Below, one piece after another: positions 8,492 to 15,445 of a stretch of DNA of 64,000 nt. The position numbers and the translations under genes are program-made. Below the pieces are notes generated by a model. The model worked only from the letters and a program-made list of their open reading frames with translations, was not told the origin of the DNA and ran no database searches. Location of the stretch: NCBI RefSeq assembly GCF_046267875.1, contig NZ_CP176502.1, positions 1,798,001 through 1,862,000 of the forward strand, given 5' to 3'. Numbering within the stretch: the first letter of the stretch is position 1; the number at the start of each line of letters is the position of its first letter. The stretch comes from Mannheimia glucosida (lineage in GTDB: Bacteria; Pseudomonadota; Gammaproteobacteria; Enterobacterales; Pasteurellaceae).

Positions 8492-8770
8492 TTAGTTACA
8501 ATATACACGGATTTGGCGAGGTGAATAGATACCATAAGTAATTGTACCTAACAAGCCATTAAAGAAAGTAGTTTCAGTTTCTACCTTACCTACCTTATCT
8601 GCACCATTACAAATTTTTGCCGCATCTATCTCTTGTTTTTGAGCAAGCCCTGAAACAAAGAAGTGTTGAACACGATCATATTGAGCTTCCTTGGCAGGAG
8701 ATAGTTCAAGTGTTTGAGTCGAACAGGCTGCTAAAGAAAATACTGTTGCAATTGCAAGTAATTTTTTCAT
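8492..8770 (-). CDS. Bor-like lipoprotein, first copy
   Basis: A 92-residue predicted lipoprotein with signal peptide MKKLLAIATVFSLAAC (lipidated C16). It is closer to lambda Bor than its neighbour: HFFVSGLAQKQEIDAAKIC, NGADKV, and TFFNGLLGTITYGIYSPR ending VYCN. A TATAAT at 8798-8803 and a GGAGA ribosome site precede it. No phage genes are near, so these are chromosomal family members and not prophage remnants. The pair probably arose by tandem duplication and then diverged. Confidence 0.85.
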   Translation of the reverse strand: MKKLLAIATVFSLAACSTQTLELSPAKEAQYDRVQHFFVSGLAQKQEIDAAKICNGADKVGKVETETTFFNGLLGTITYGIYSPRQIRVYCN

Positions 8771-8841
8771 TGAAAAGTCTCCATTATTTTTAAATGGATT
8801 ATATTCTACTAACCTTTATAAGTTATAGCAACAGCATTTAT

Positions 8842-8871
8842 TTGCTGAACTTGGTTCAAATCCGTTATAAT
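8842..8871 (+). promoter_or_regulatory. rnb promoter
   Basis: TTGCTG (8842-8847), 18 bases, then perfect TATAAT (8866-8871). The 12 bases ATCCGTTATAAT around the -10 are identical to those at the fabI promoter. Confidence 0.55.
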
Positions 8872-8885
8872 GCCATTGTTTTTTC

Positions 8886-8909
8886 GGTGCAACGATAGCA
8901 CCTTTTTTT
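8886..8909 (+). terminator. Terminator-like hairpin in the rnb leader (possible attenuator)
   Basis: GGTGC (8886-8890), 7-base loop, GCACC (8898-8902), followed by T7 and ATTTTT. It lies between the rnb -10 (8866-8871) and the rnb ATG (8929), so it would interrupt the leader and not end an upstream gene: the upstream genes are on the other strand. Confidence 0.55.
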
Positions 8910-8928
8910 ATTTTTAAAATGAGAAATT

Positions 8929-10905
8929 ATGTTTCAAAACAATCCCCTTTTAGCTCAACTCAAACAGCAAATCGAGGCAAGTAAAGAGTATGTCGAAGGT
9001 ACGGTAAAAGCCTCAGACAAAGCCTTCGGTTTTTTAGAATGCGATAAAAAAAGCTATTTTATTCCACCTGCGGAAATGAAAAAAGTAATGCACGGTGATA
9101 AGGTAAAAGCCGTAGTCAAACGTGATGGCGACAAAGAACAGGTAGAAATTGATTCACTACTTGAGCCAATGCTGGATAGATTTATTGCCCAAGTTCGCTT
9201 GAATAAAGAGGGCAAATTGCAACTTGCGGTTGATCACCCAAGCATTAAGCAAACTATCCCGGCAAATACCCATAAAAAAGTCACTGAAAAATTAGAAAAT
9301 GGCGACTGGGTGGTTGCACAATTAAAAACGCACCCATTGCGTGACGACCGTTTTTTCTTTGCTCAAGTTACCCAATTTATCTGTAAAGAATCTGATAATT
9401 TTGCCCCTTGGTGGGTCACACTTGCCCGCCACGAACAGCCTCGTGAACCGGTCGCAAATGAAAAAAACTATGAATTACACGATGAATTAGCTCGTGAAGA
9501 TTTATCTCATCTTTACTTTACCACTATTGACAGCCCAAGCACGCAAGATATGGACGATGCTCTGTTCATCGAACCAATTAAGCAAAATGGCAAGCAAACC
9601 GGCTGGCGTTTAGTAGTAGCGATTGCTGACCCAACCGCTTATATCCCAGAAAATTCCCATATTGAAAAAGCCGCTCGCCAGCGTTGTTTCACCAACTATT
9701 TGCCGGGCTTTAACATTCCAATGTTACCTCGAGAACTCTCAGACGATCTCTGTTCGCTTGTCCCGAATGAAAAACGCCCTGCCCTCGTTGGCTTTATTGA
9801 AACCGATTTAAACGGCAATCTCATTAAAGAGACAACCTTTACCTCTGCTTGGGTCGAATCAAAAGATCGCTTGGCTTACGACGATGTTTCCGATTATCTC
9901 GAAGGCGTGGAAAATGCGTGGCAACCTCAGTCTGAAGAAACAAAACAACAAATCGAATGGTTACATCAATTTACTCAAGCCCGTATTCAATGGCGTGCTG
10001 AGAATGCGTTGCTATTCAAAGAACAAGGCGATTATGCCTTTGAGTTAAATGAAGATGGCTCGGTAAAAGATATTCACGTTGAATATCGCCGTATTGCGAA
10101 TCAAATGATCGAAGAGTCAATGATTCTTGCCAATATTTGTTGTGCGAAATTCTTGAGCCAGCACGCCAAAACCGGTGTATTCAATACCCATTCAGGTTTT
10201 GATCCGAAAAATTATGAATTGGTAAAATCATTTTTACTCCAAACCTTAGCCAACGATGACAATCGTGATGAGCTTGCCGAACGCTACTCTTCCGAACGTT
10301 TAGCCACCTTAGAAGGCTATTGCAAAATGCAGCGTGATATTCAAGACTTTCCGGAGAAATTCTTAGAATTACGGTTACGCCGTTATTTAACTTTTGCTGA
10401 ATTTAAAGCCGAAGTTGCCCCACATTTCGGGCTAGGCATTACCGATTACGCCACTTGGACATCACCCATCCGTAAATATGGCGATATGGTAAATCACCGT
10501 TTAATCAAACAAGTATTACTGGGCAAACAAAGCCAAGCGGTGGAAGAATCAATATTAAGCCGTTTACAAGAGGCTCGCCGTCAAAACCGTTTAGTAGAAC
10601 GTGATATTGCCGACTGGCTTTACGCCCGCTATCTTGCCCCAATGGTGGAACAAGCGGTCGAATTTGAGTGCGAAATTGCAGATGTTTCCCGTGGTGGCTT
10701 GCGTGCGAAAGTCATAAAAAACGGTGCTCAAATTTTTGTGCCATTCTCCAGCTTGCACGACAACAAAGAGGAAATGGAATACCGCCAAGAAGAACTTGCA
10801 CTTTATATTAAAGGTGAAAAAGCCTATCAGATCGGGCAAGCGGTGAAAGTGAAACTCACCGAAGTACGCTTAGAAACCCGCTCAATCGTAGGAAATATCA
10901 TTTAA
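8929..10905 (+). CDS. rnb: Exoribonuclease II
   Basis: RNase II degrades RNA processively from the 3' end. The 658 residues compare with about 644 in E. coli. Two N-terminal cold-shock domains (about 20-190) precede the RNB catalytic domain. This begins around residue 200 with the metal-binding aspartates in DSPSTQDMDDALFIE and includes HSGFDPKNYE and YATWTSPIRKYGDMVNHR near 505-525. A C-terminal S1 domain follows (EIADVSRGGLRAKV, about 580 on). An exact USS sits in frame at 10650-10659, read as Q-A-V. The gene has a promoter and a leader hairpin that may attenuate transcription. Confidence 0.96.
   Translation: MFQNNPLLAQLKQQIEASKEYVEGTVKASDKAFGFLECDKKSYFIPPAEMKKVMHGDKVKAVVKRDGDKEQVEIDSLLEPMLDRFIAQVRLNKEGKLQLAVDHPSIKQTIPANTHKKVTEKLENGDWVVAQLKTHPLRDDRFFFAQVTQFICKESDNFAPWWVTLARHEQPREPVANEKNYELHDELAREDLSHLYFTTIDSPSTQDMDDALFIEPIKQNGKQTGWRLVVAIADPTAYIPENSHIEKAARQRCFTNYLPGFNIPMLPRELSDDLCSLVPNEKRPALVGFIETDLNGNLIKETTFTSAWVESKDRLAYDDVSDYLEGVENAWQPQSEETKQQIEWLHQFTQARIQWRAENALLFKEQGDYAFELNEDGSVKDIHVEYRRIANQMIEESMILANICCAKFLSQHAKTGVFNTHSGFDPKNYELVKSFLLQTLANDDNRDELAERYSSERLATLEGYCKMQRDIQDFPEKFLELRLRRYLTFAEFKAEVAPHFGLGITDYATWTSPIRKYGDMVNHRLIKQVLLGKQSQAVEESILSRLQEARRQNRLVERDIADWLYARYLAPMVEQAVEFECEIADVSRGGLRAKVIKNGAQIFVPFSSLHDNKEEMEYRQEELALYIKGEKAYQIGQAVKVKLTEVRLETRSIVGNII
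10650..10659 (+). repeat. Uptake signal sequence inside rnb
   Basis: ACAAGCGGTC within the coding sequence, encoding Q-A-V in the linker before the S1 domain. A near copy (GCAAGCGGTG) lies near the 3' end of the gene. Confidence 0.85.
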
Positions 10906-10909
10906 ATTT

Positions 10910-10965
10910 CAAGCGGTTATATTTTGATGAGATTTTGCAAATTTTCTCTAAAATATAACCGCTTG
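10910..10965 (+). terminator. USS-pair terminator after rnb
   Basis: CAAGCGGTTATATTTT (10910-10925) pairs perfectly over 16 bases with 10950-10965; the loop is 24 bases and contains TTTTGCAAATTTT. The trailing T-run is short, so termination may be partial before apaH, 31 bases on. Confidence 0.6.
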
Positions 10966-10996
10966 TTTATAACTTTAGGGGAACAAAGGAGAAACA

Positions 10997-11809
10997 ATGG
11001 CAACTTATATTGTGGGTGATTTGCACGGCTGTTTCCAAGAATTTCAGCTTTTATTAGAAAAAGTCAATTATAACCCCAAGCAAGACGAACTCTTTTTAAC
11101 CGGGGATTTAGTCGCCCGTGGTGAGGACTCTTTAGCCTGTTTACGTTTTGTGAAAGACTCTGCAAACAATGCCAAAACTGTGCTAGGCAATCACGATTTA
11201 CACTTGCTTGCCACAATGCTTGGCATCAAACGGGTAAAACCAAATGATAAGGTTGATGCTATTTTTGAGGCTAAAGATCGGCTCGATTTGCAAAATTGGC
11301 TCAGAAATCAACCGCTTGTAATTCATCACCCCAAACATCAATTTTTGCTCGCTCACGCAGGAATCGGCCCTGAGTGGGATTTGGCAACTATGCTAGCTTG
11401 TGCCAAAGAGGCAGAAAAGGTGCTACAAAGTGATCATTATGCGGACTACATCGGCCAAATGTATGAGAATAAGCCCGAACGCTGGAGTGAAGATTTGCAA
11501 GGTGTTGAACGCTGGCGTTATATCATCAATGTGTTTACCCGTATGCGATTTTGCTACACCGACAAGCGGTTAGATTTTGAGTGTAAATTACCGCTTGAAC
11601 AAGCCCCTCAAGAACTGCTGGCTTGGTTTGACTTGGATAATCCGTTATTTACACAGAAAAACATTATCTTTGGTCACTGGGCAAGCCTAATGGGCAAATG
11701 CACTCGCCCAAACATCTATGCCCTTGATACCGGCTGTGCTTGGGGAAGCTATTTAACAATGCTCCGTTGGGAAGATAAACAAATTTTTACCCAAAAGCGT
11801 CTAAAATAA
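10997..11809 (+). CDS. apaH: Diadenosine tetraphosphatase, symmetrical
   Basis: ApaH splits Ap4A into two ADP, controlling this alarmone and removing Np4 caps from RNA. The 270 residues match the family. Metallophosphatase motifs are intact: GDLHGC (residues 7-12), GDLVARG (about 37-43), GNHD (about 65-68) and GHW near 225. A strong ribosome site (AAAGGAG) precedes the ATG. In E. coli apaH follows rsmA/pdxA; here it follows rnb, so co-transcription with rnb is possible but a USS hairpin intervenes. Three USS-like 9-mers lie inside the gene. Confidence 0.96.
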   Translation: MATYIVGDLHGCFQEFQLLLEKVNYNPKQDELFLTGDLVARGEDSLACLRFVKDSANNAKTVLGNHDLHLLATMLGIKRVKPNDKVDAIFEAKDRLDLQNWLRNQPLVIHHPKHQFLLAHAGIGPEWDLATMLACAKEAEKVLQSDHYADYIGQMYENKPERWSEDLQGVERWRYIINVFTRMRFCYTDKRLDFECKLPLEQAPQELLAWFDLDNPLFTQKNIIFGHWASLMGKCTRPNIYALDTGCAWGSYLTMLRWEDKQIFTQKRLK

Positions 11810-11830
11810 AAGCACTCGACCAAAAGCATA

Positions 11831-11859
11831 TTGCACTAAGTTCCTTTTTCCAATAGAAT
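11831..11859 (+). promoter_or_regulatory. tRNA-Val promoter
   Basis: TTGCAC (11831-11836), 17 bases, TAGAAT (11854-11859); transcription would start near 11866, seven bases before the mature tRNA 5' end. Confidence 0.65.
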
Positions 11860-11872
11860 GCACACCGTTAAC

Positions 11873-11949
11873 GCGACTATAGCTCAGTTGGTTAGAGCAC
11901 CACCTTGACATGGTGGGGGTCACTGGTTCGAGTCCAGCTAGTCGCACCA
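11873..11949 (+). tRNA. tRNA-Val (GAC)
   Basis: A 77-base gene with encoded CCA. Acceptor stem GCGACTA/TAGTCGC, D arm GCTC...GAGC, anticodon stem CCACC/GGTGG with loop TTGACAT (anticodon GAC), variable loop GGGTC, T loop TTCGAGT. It is very close to E. coli valV/valW. The outer T-stem pair (position 49-65) reads A-C, a mismatch where E. coli has G-U. It is a single-tRNA unit with its own promoter and terminator. Confidence 0.97.
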
Positions 11950-11957
11950 TTATTTTT

Positions 11958-11983
11958 AAGCCTGAATATCCCCATTCAGGCTT
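11958..11983 (+). terminator. tRNA-Val terminator
   Basis: Perfect 10-base-pair stem AAGCCTGAAT/ATTCAGGCTT with loop ATCCCC, starting nine bases after the CCA end; preceded by T5 and followed by TAATCTT. Confidence 0.7.
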
Positions 11984-12228
11984 TAATCTTACTATACTTA
12001 TAAATCAATAAGTTAAATCATCTCTCAAAGTGCAATATGGCATTAATAAAAACATTATTTTTCATAGGAAACTTGATATTTATTAATCGTTTGTAGCCTC
12101 TAATAATATTCTTTTACACAAAATACACAGCAAAAAGCAAGAGAATTTTCCTAATTGTACTTAGTCTCTATTTGTAGGAAATAATCTTACAGGAAAACGG
12201 AAACTATCTTCAATTTATTGTTCGCAAT
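11984..12228. other. Gene-free AT-rich spacer after the tRNA
   Basis: About 245 bases between the tRNA terminator and the gapA terminator. I see no ORF with a ribosome site, no RNA gene, no repeat arms and no integrase or attachment-site remnant duplicating the tRNA 3' end. Confidence 0.5.
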
Positions 12229-12260
12229 AAAAGAGCCAAATCCCATTCAGAATTTAGCTC
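12229..12260 (-). terminator. gapA terminator
   Basis: On the minus strand, GAGC-T-AAATTC pairs with GGGATTT-G-GCTC around a 6-base loop, followed by TTTTATTG. It contains G-T pairs and starts 25 bases after the gapA stop. Confidence 0.6.
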
Positions 12261-12284
12261 TATATTTAAAATATAACTTAGCAA

Positions 12285-13289
12285 TTAACCTTTGTAGTTA
12301 TATACGTGAGCAACTAAGTCTAATACTTTGTTTGAGTAGCCAACTTCGTTATCGTACCAAGATACTAATTTAACGAAAGTATCAGTTAATGCGATACCTG
12401 CTGCTGCATCAAATACTGAAGTTTCAGTTGCACCGTTGAAGTCTGTTGAAACAACTGCATCTTCTGTGTAGCCTAATACGCCTTTCATTTCGTTTTCTGA
12501 AGCACGTTTGATTTCAGCACAGATTTCTGCATAAGTTGCTGGTTTTTCTAAGTTTACAGTTAAATCAACAACAGAAACGTTAGTGGTTGGAACACGGAAA
12601 GCCATACCGGTTAATTTACCGTTTAATGCAGGTAATACTTTACCTACTGCTTTCGCTGCACCTGTTGATGAAGGAATGATGTTTTGTGACGCGCCACGAC
12701 CACCACGCCAGTCTTTCGCTGATGGACCATCTACTGTTTTTTGCGTTGCAGTAGTTGCGTGAACAGTTGTCATTAAACCTTCTTTGATACCGAATTTTTC
12801 GTGAATAACTTTCGCTAATGGTGCTAAACAGTTAGTTGTACAAGAAGCGTTAGATACGATGTCTTGACCTGCGTAAGTATCAAAGTTTACGCCGTTTACG
12901 AACATAGGTGTTGCATCTTTAGACGGACCGGTTAAAACAACTTTCTTCGCACCTGCGGTGATGTGTTTGCGAGCAGTTTCATCATCTAAGAATAAACCTG
13001 TTGCTTCAACTGCGATATCAACACCGATCTCATTCCATTTTAAGTTAGCTGGGTCACGCTCAGCTGTTACGCGGATCGCTTTACCGTTAACTACTAATTG
13101 ACCGTCTTTAACTTCAACAGTACCGTCAAAACGACCGTGAGTTGAATCATATTTCAGCATATAAGCCATATAATCAACATCGATTAAGTCGTTGATACCT
13201 ACCACTTCGATGTCATCACGGTGTTGTGCTGCACGGAAAACGATACGACCGATACGGCCAAAGCCGTTAATACCAATTTTAATTGCCAT
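12285..13289 (-). CDS. gapA: Glyceraldehyde-3-phosphate dehydrogenase
   Basis: GapA catalyses the NAD-linked oxidation and phosphorylation of glyceraldehyde-3-phosphate in glycolysis. The 334 residues fit the type I enzyme. The NAD fold opens with INGFGRIGR (residues 7-15). The catalytic cysteine is C150 in SNASCTTNCLAP and the base is H177 (MTTVHATT). The C-terminal SWYDNEVGYSNKVLDL is canonical. Codon use looks strongly biased, as expected for an abundant protein. It is monocistronic with an extended -10 promoter and is divergent from msrB. Confidence 0.98.
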   Translation of the reverse strand: MAIKIGINGFGRIGRIVFRAAQHRDDIEVVGINDLIDVDYMAYMLKYDSTHGRFDGTVEVKDGQLVVNGKAIRVTAERDPANLKWNEIGVDIAVEATGLFLDDETARKHITAGAKKVVLTGPSKDATPMFVNGVNFDTYAGQDIVSNASCTTNCLAPLAKVIHEKFGIKEGLMTTVHATTATQKTVDGPSAKDWRGGRGASQNIIPSSTGAAKAVGKVLPALNGKLTGMAFRVPTTNVSVVDLTVNLEKPATYAEICAEIKRASENEMKGVLGYTEDAVVSTDFNGATETSVFDAAAGIALTDTFVKLVSWYDNEVGYSNKVLDLVAHVYNYKG

Positions 13290-13356
13290 AGATTTTTCTA
13301 CCTATATTAAAGTTAAACAAAATTTGTTCTTTATGTACTACACTAAAGATGCTTGA

Positions 13357-13365
13357 ATTATAGCA
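13357..13365 (-). promoter_or_regulatory. gapA promoter (extended -10)
   Basis: On the minus strand TGC-TATAAT is a perfect -10 with the TGn extension. The closest -35 match (TTGTCA) is 19 bases away, so the extended element probably carries the promoter. The leader is about 60 bases. Confidence 0.6.
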
Positions 13366-13422
13366 CATCTTTTCACTTTCCTGACAAGCCAAAAGAACCC
13401 TTCCAATATAACAGATAAATTT

Positions 13423-13442
13423 TTTGTGATCTATGTCAAATT
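13423..13442 (+). promoter_or_regulatory. CRP-like site between gapA and msrB
   Basis: TGTGA (13425-13429), 6 bases, TCAAA (13436-13440), flanked by T and T/A runs; 9 of 10 of the CRP core TGTGA-N6-TCACA. It is centred about 82 bases upstream of the gapA start of transcription and about 60 bases before a TACAAT (13478-13483) on the msrB side. Confidence 0.4.
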
Positions 13443-13513
13443 TTGAAATTTATAACGATTTTCAGGTCAAAAAAAGCTACAATGACTTCGCTACTATCTT
13501 AGGAGAATTGCTG

Positions 13514-13909
13514 ATGATTAAACCTATTCACGCCCTGACAGAACAACAAGTTGATATTTTAATCAACCACGGTACGGAACGTCCGTTTACAGGAAAATTT
13601 TTGAATGAACATCGGGTAGGAATTTATCGTTGTGCCAGGTGCCATCACGATTTATTTCACTCAGATACTAAATTTGATGCTGGTTGTGGCTGGCCAAGTT
13701 TTTACCAAACGATTTCAGAATCGTCACTACGTTACTTAGATGATTACAGTTTAGGACGTCATCGTATCGAAATTCGTTGTGGGAATTGTGATTCGCATAT
13801 GGGACACGTTTTTCCGGACGGCCCACCACCAACGGGGTTGCGTTTTTGCCTTAATTCTGTGGCATTGAATTTTAAGTGGGAAGAAACAGGCGAAGAGATT
13901 GATGGCTAG
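13514..13909 (+). CDS. msrB: Peptide methionine-(R)-S-oxide reductase MsrB
   Basis: MsrB reduces the R-epimer of methionine sulfoxide in oxidised proteins. From the ATG at 13514 it is 131 residues. This start has an AGGAG ribosome site eight bases upstream; an in-frame ATG at 13433 lies inside the CRP-like site and has no ribosome site. The four zinc cysteines C40, C43, C89 and C92 and the catalytic C112 (GLRFCLNSVALNF) are all present, as is GCGWPSF. It has no signal sequence, so it is cytoplasmic. It is a stand-alone MsrB and not the MsrA-MsrB fusion of some Pasteurellaceae. Confidence 0.95.
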   Translation: MIKPIHALTEQQVDILINHGTERPFTGKFLNEHRVGIYRCARCHHDLFHSDTKFDAGCGWPSFYQTISESSLRYLDDYSLGRHRIEIRCGNCDSHMGHVFPDGPPPTGLRFCLNSVALNFKWEETGEEIDG

Positions 13910-13919
13910 CTATTAATCA

Positions 13920-13977
13920 ACAAGCGGTCATTATTAGCAAGAAATTTGCAAAAATTTAGCTAATAATGACCGCTTGT
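13920..13977 (+). terminator. USS-pair terminator between msrB and leuB
   Basis: Two exact USS cores in opposite orientation form a 19-base-pair stem (13920-13938 with 13959-13977) around a 20-base loop. The genes converge here, so it can stop transcription from both sides. Confidence 0.85.
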
Positions 13978-13994
13978 GCTATTCAGATTCAACC

Positions 13995-15077
13995 TTAAGC
14001 GAGAATATTTTTCGCAATAATATCGCCCATTTCTGAGGTAGAAAGTGGTTTGCTGTCATCGGCTAAATCAGCGGTACGGTAGCCATCGGTAAGGGCTTTT
14101 TGGATCGCTGTCTCAATCGCATCAGCAGCATCACCTAAGTTAAAGCTATAACGCAACATCATTGCGGCTGATAAAATTTGCGCAATCGGATTCGCAATAT
14201 TTTTACCAGCAATATCCGGTGCTGAACCGCCTGCCGGTTCATATAAGCCGAAACCTTGTTCATTGAGGCTGGCTGAAGGCAACATTCCCATAGAGCCTGT
14301 AATCATCGCTGCCTCATCAGAAATGATATCACCGAAGATGTTTGAGCATAATAAAATATCGAACGATTCAGGTGCTTTGATTAGCTGCATTGTCGCATTA
14401 TCAATATACATATGTTCAAGCGTGACTTCTGGGAACTCTTTAGCTACTTCCGTGACGGTTTCACGCCATAAAATCGAGCTTTGTAACACATTGGCTTTAT
14501 CCACAGAGGTTACGTGTTTTTTACGTTTCATTGCAGATTCAAACGCCACACGGGCAATACGCTCGATTTCATATTTGTAGTATACTTCGGTGTCAAACGC
14601 TCTCGTTTGCGCACCTTCACCATCACGGCCTTTCGGCTGACCGAAATAGATGCCACCGGTTAACTCCCGTACCACCACCATATCAAAACCTTTAGCAGCA
14701 ATATCGGCACGCAATGGGCAGAATTTTTCCAGCCCTTGATACAATGCAGCAGGGCGCAAATTACAGAATAGCGAGAAATGTTTACGCAGTGGTAATAGCG
14801 AACCTCGTTCAGGTTGCTCATCAGGTGGTAAATGCGTCCATTTCGGGCCACCTACCGAGCCAAACAAAATCGCATCTGCCTCTTCACAGCCTTTTAAGGT
14901 ATTTTCGGGTAACGCTTTACCTTGAGCATCAATCGCAGCTCCACCAATGTTATATTGATTAAAATTTAGTTTAAAGCCAAATTTTTGTTGAGTCGCTTCA
15001 AGCACTTTGATAGCTTCTGCCATCACTTCCGGCCCAATGCCGTCACCGGCAAGCACTGCAATGTTGTAAGTTTGCAT
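13995..15077 (-). CDS. leuB: 3-isopropylmalate dehydrogenase
   Basis: LeuB oxidises and decarboxylates 3-isopropylmalate to 2-ketoisocaproate in leucine synthesis, using NAD. The 360 residues match the family. Seen are the N-terminal AVLAGDGIGPEVMAEA, the substrate-binding RPAALYQGLEKFCPLR and VRELTGGIYFG, the catalytic Lys region DKANVLQSS, and the metal-binding aspartates in SNIFGDIISDEAAMITGS. It stands alone: leuA, leuC and leuD are not adjacent, unlike the E. coli leu operon. A ribosome site (AGAGGATC) precedes the ATG. Confidence 0.97.
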   Translation of the reverse strand: MQTYNIAVLAGDGIGPEVMAEAIKVLEATQQKFGFKLNFNQYNIGGAAIDAQGKALPENTLKGCEEADAILFGSVGGPKWTHLPPDEQPERGSLLPLRKHFSLFCNLRPAALYQGLEKFCPLRADIAAKGFDMVVVRELTGGIYFGQPKGRDGEGAQTRAFDTEVYYKYEIERIARVAFESAMKRKKHVTSVDKANVLQSSILWRETVTEVAKEFPEVTLEHMYIDNATMQLIKAPESFDILLCSNIFGDIISDEAAMITGSMGMLPSASLNEQGFGLYEPAGGSAPDIAGKNIANPIAQILSAAMMLRYSFNLGDAADAIETAIQKALTDGYRTADLADDSKPLSTSEMGDIIAKNILA

Positions 15078-15206
15078 ATAAGATCCTCTTAGTATATTTA
15101 ATGTCGATTCGGCTACATTCTGCCTGAAAATAGCTGTTTTTAAAATGAATTTTCCGCCAACCTGATAAAAATAGCGTAGAATAAAAGTGTATTTGGAGAT
15201 TTTTTG

Positions 15207-15437
15207 ATGAAATTGACCGCTTGTAAACTCATTTTTCTGCTCTATTTGATGTTTAACCTCACCGCTTGTGGCACAGTGCTAAGCTTGGTTGAACAGGATT
15301 ACCGTGTTTATGCCGGCGTAATAAAAGATTTCCAAGCAATGCAAGGAGGAGGCATATTCGCAGTGCTTGCAGTGATCGATTTACCCTTGAGCTTTGTATT
15401 AGATACTTTAATGTTACCCGTTACACTTAGCCAATAA
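15207..15437 (+). CDS. YceK/YidQ-family lipoprotein
   Basis: A 76-residue lipoprotein resembling E. coli YceK: the mature C-terminal IDLPLSFVLDTLMLPVTL matches LDLPFSLVFDTLLLPIDI. The signal peptide contains two identical LTAC tetrads at residues 3-6 and 18-21. Only the second follows a hydrophobic stretch and is the likely lipobox (lipidated C21). Both are encoded by USS-type sequence (see 15215 and 15260). The ATG at 15207 is preferred over a TTG one codon upstream because TTTGGAG lies at the right distance. The stop is 8 bases from the convergent sapD stop. Function unknown. Confidence 0.85.
   Translation: MKLTACKLIFLLYLMFNLTACGTVLSLVEQDYRVYAGVIKDFQAMQGGGIFAVLAVIDLPLSFVLDTLMLPVTLSQ
15215..15224 (-). 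repeat. USS encoding T-A-C in a lipoprotein signal peptide
   Basis: Exact GACCGCTTGT inside the signal-peptide codons, in the same frame as a second near-exact copy 45 bases later. Confidence 0.85.
15260..15269 (-). repeat. USS variant encoding the lipobox
   Basis: CACCGCTTGT (9/10) translated as T-A-C, completing the LTAC lipobox with the lipidated cysteine. Confidence 0.75.
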
Positions 15438-15445
15438 TAACCACA

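Noticed and set aside
8171..8770. Prophage remnant suggested by Bor homologues
   Set aside because: No integrase, terminase, tail or lysis genes and no attachment repeats between fabI and rnb.
11950..12284. Integration scar downstream of the tRNA
   Set aside because: No repeat of the tRNA 3' end and no integrase; the stretch holds only two terminators and AT-rich spacer.
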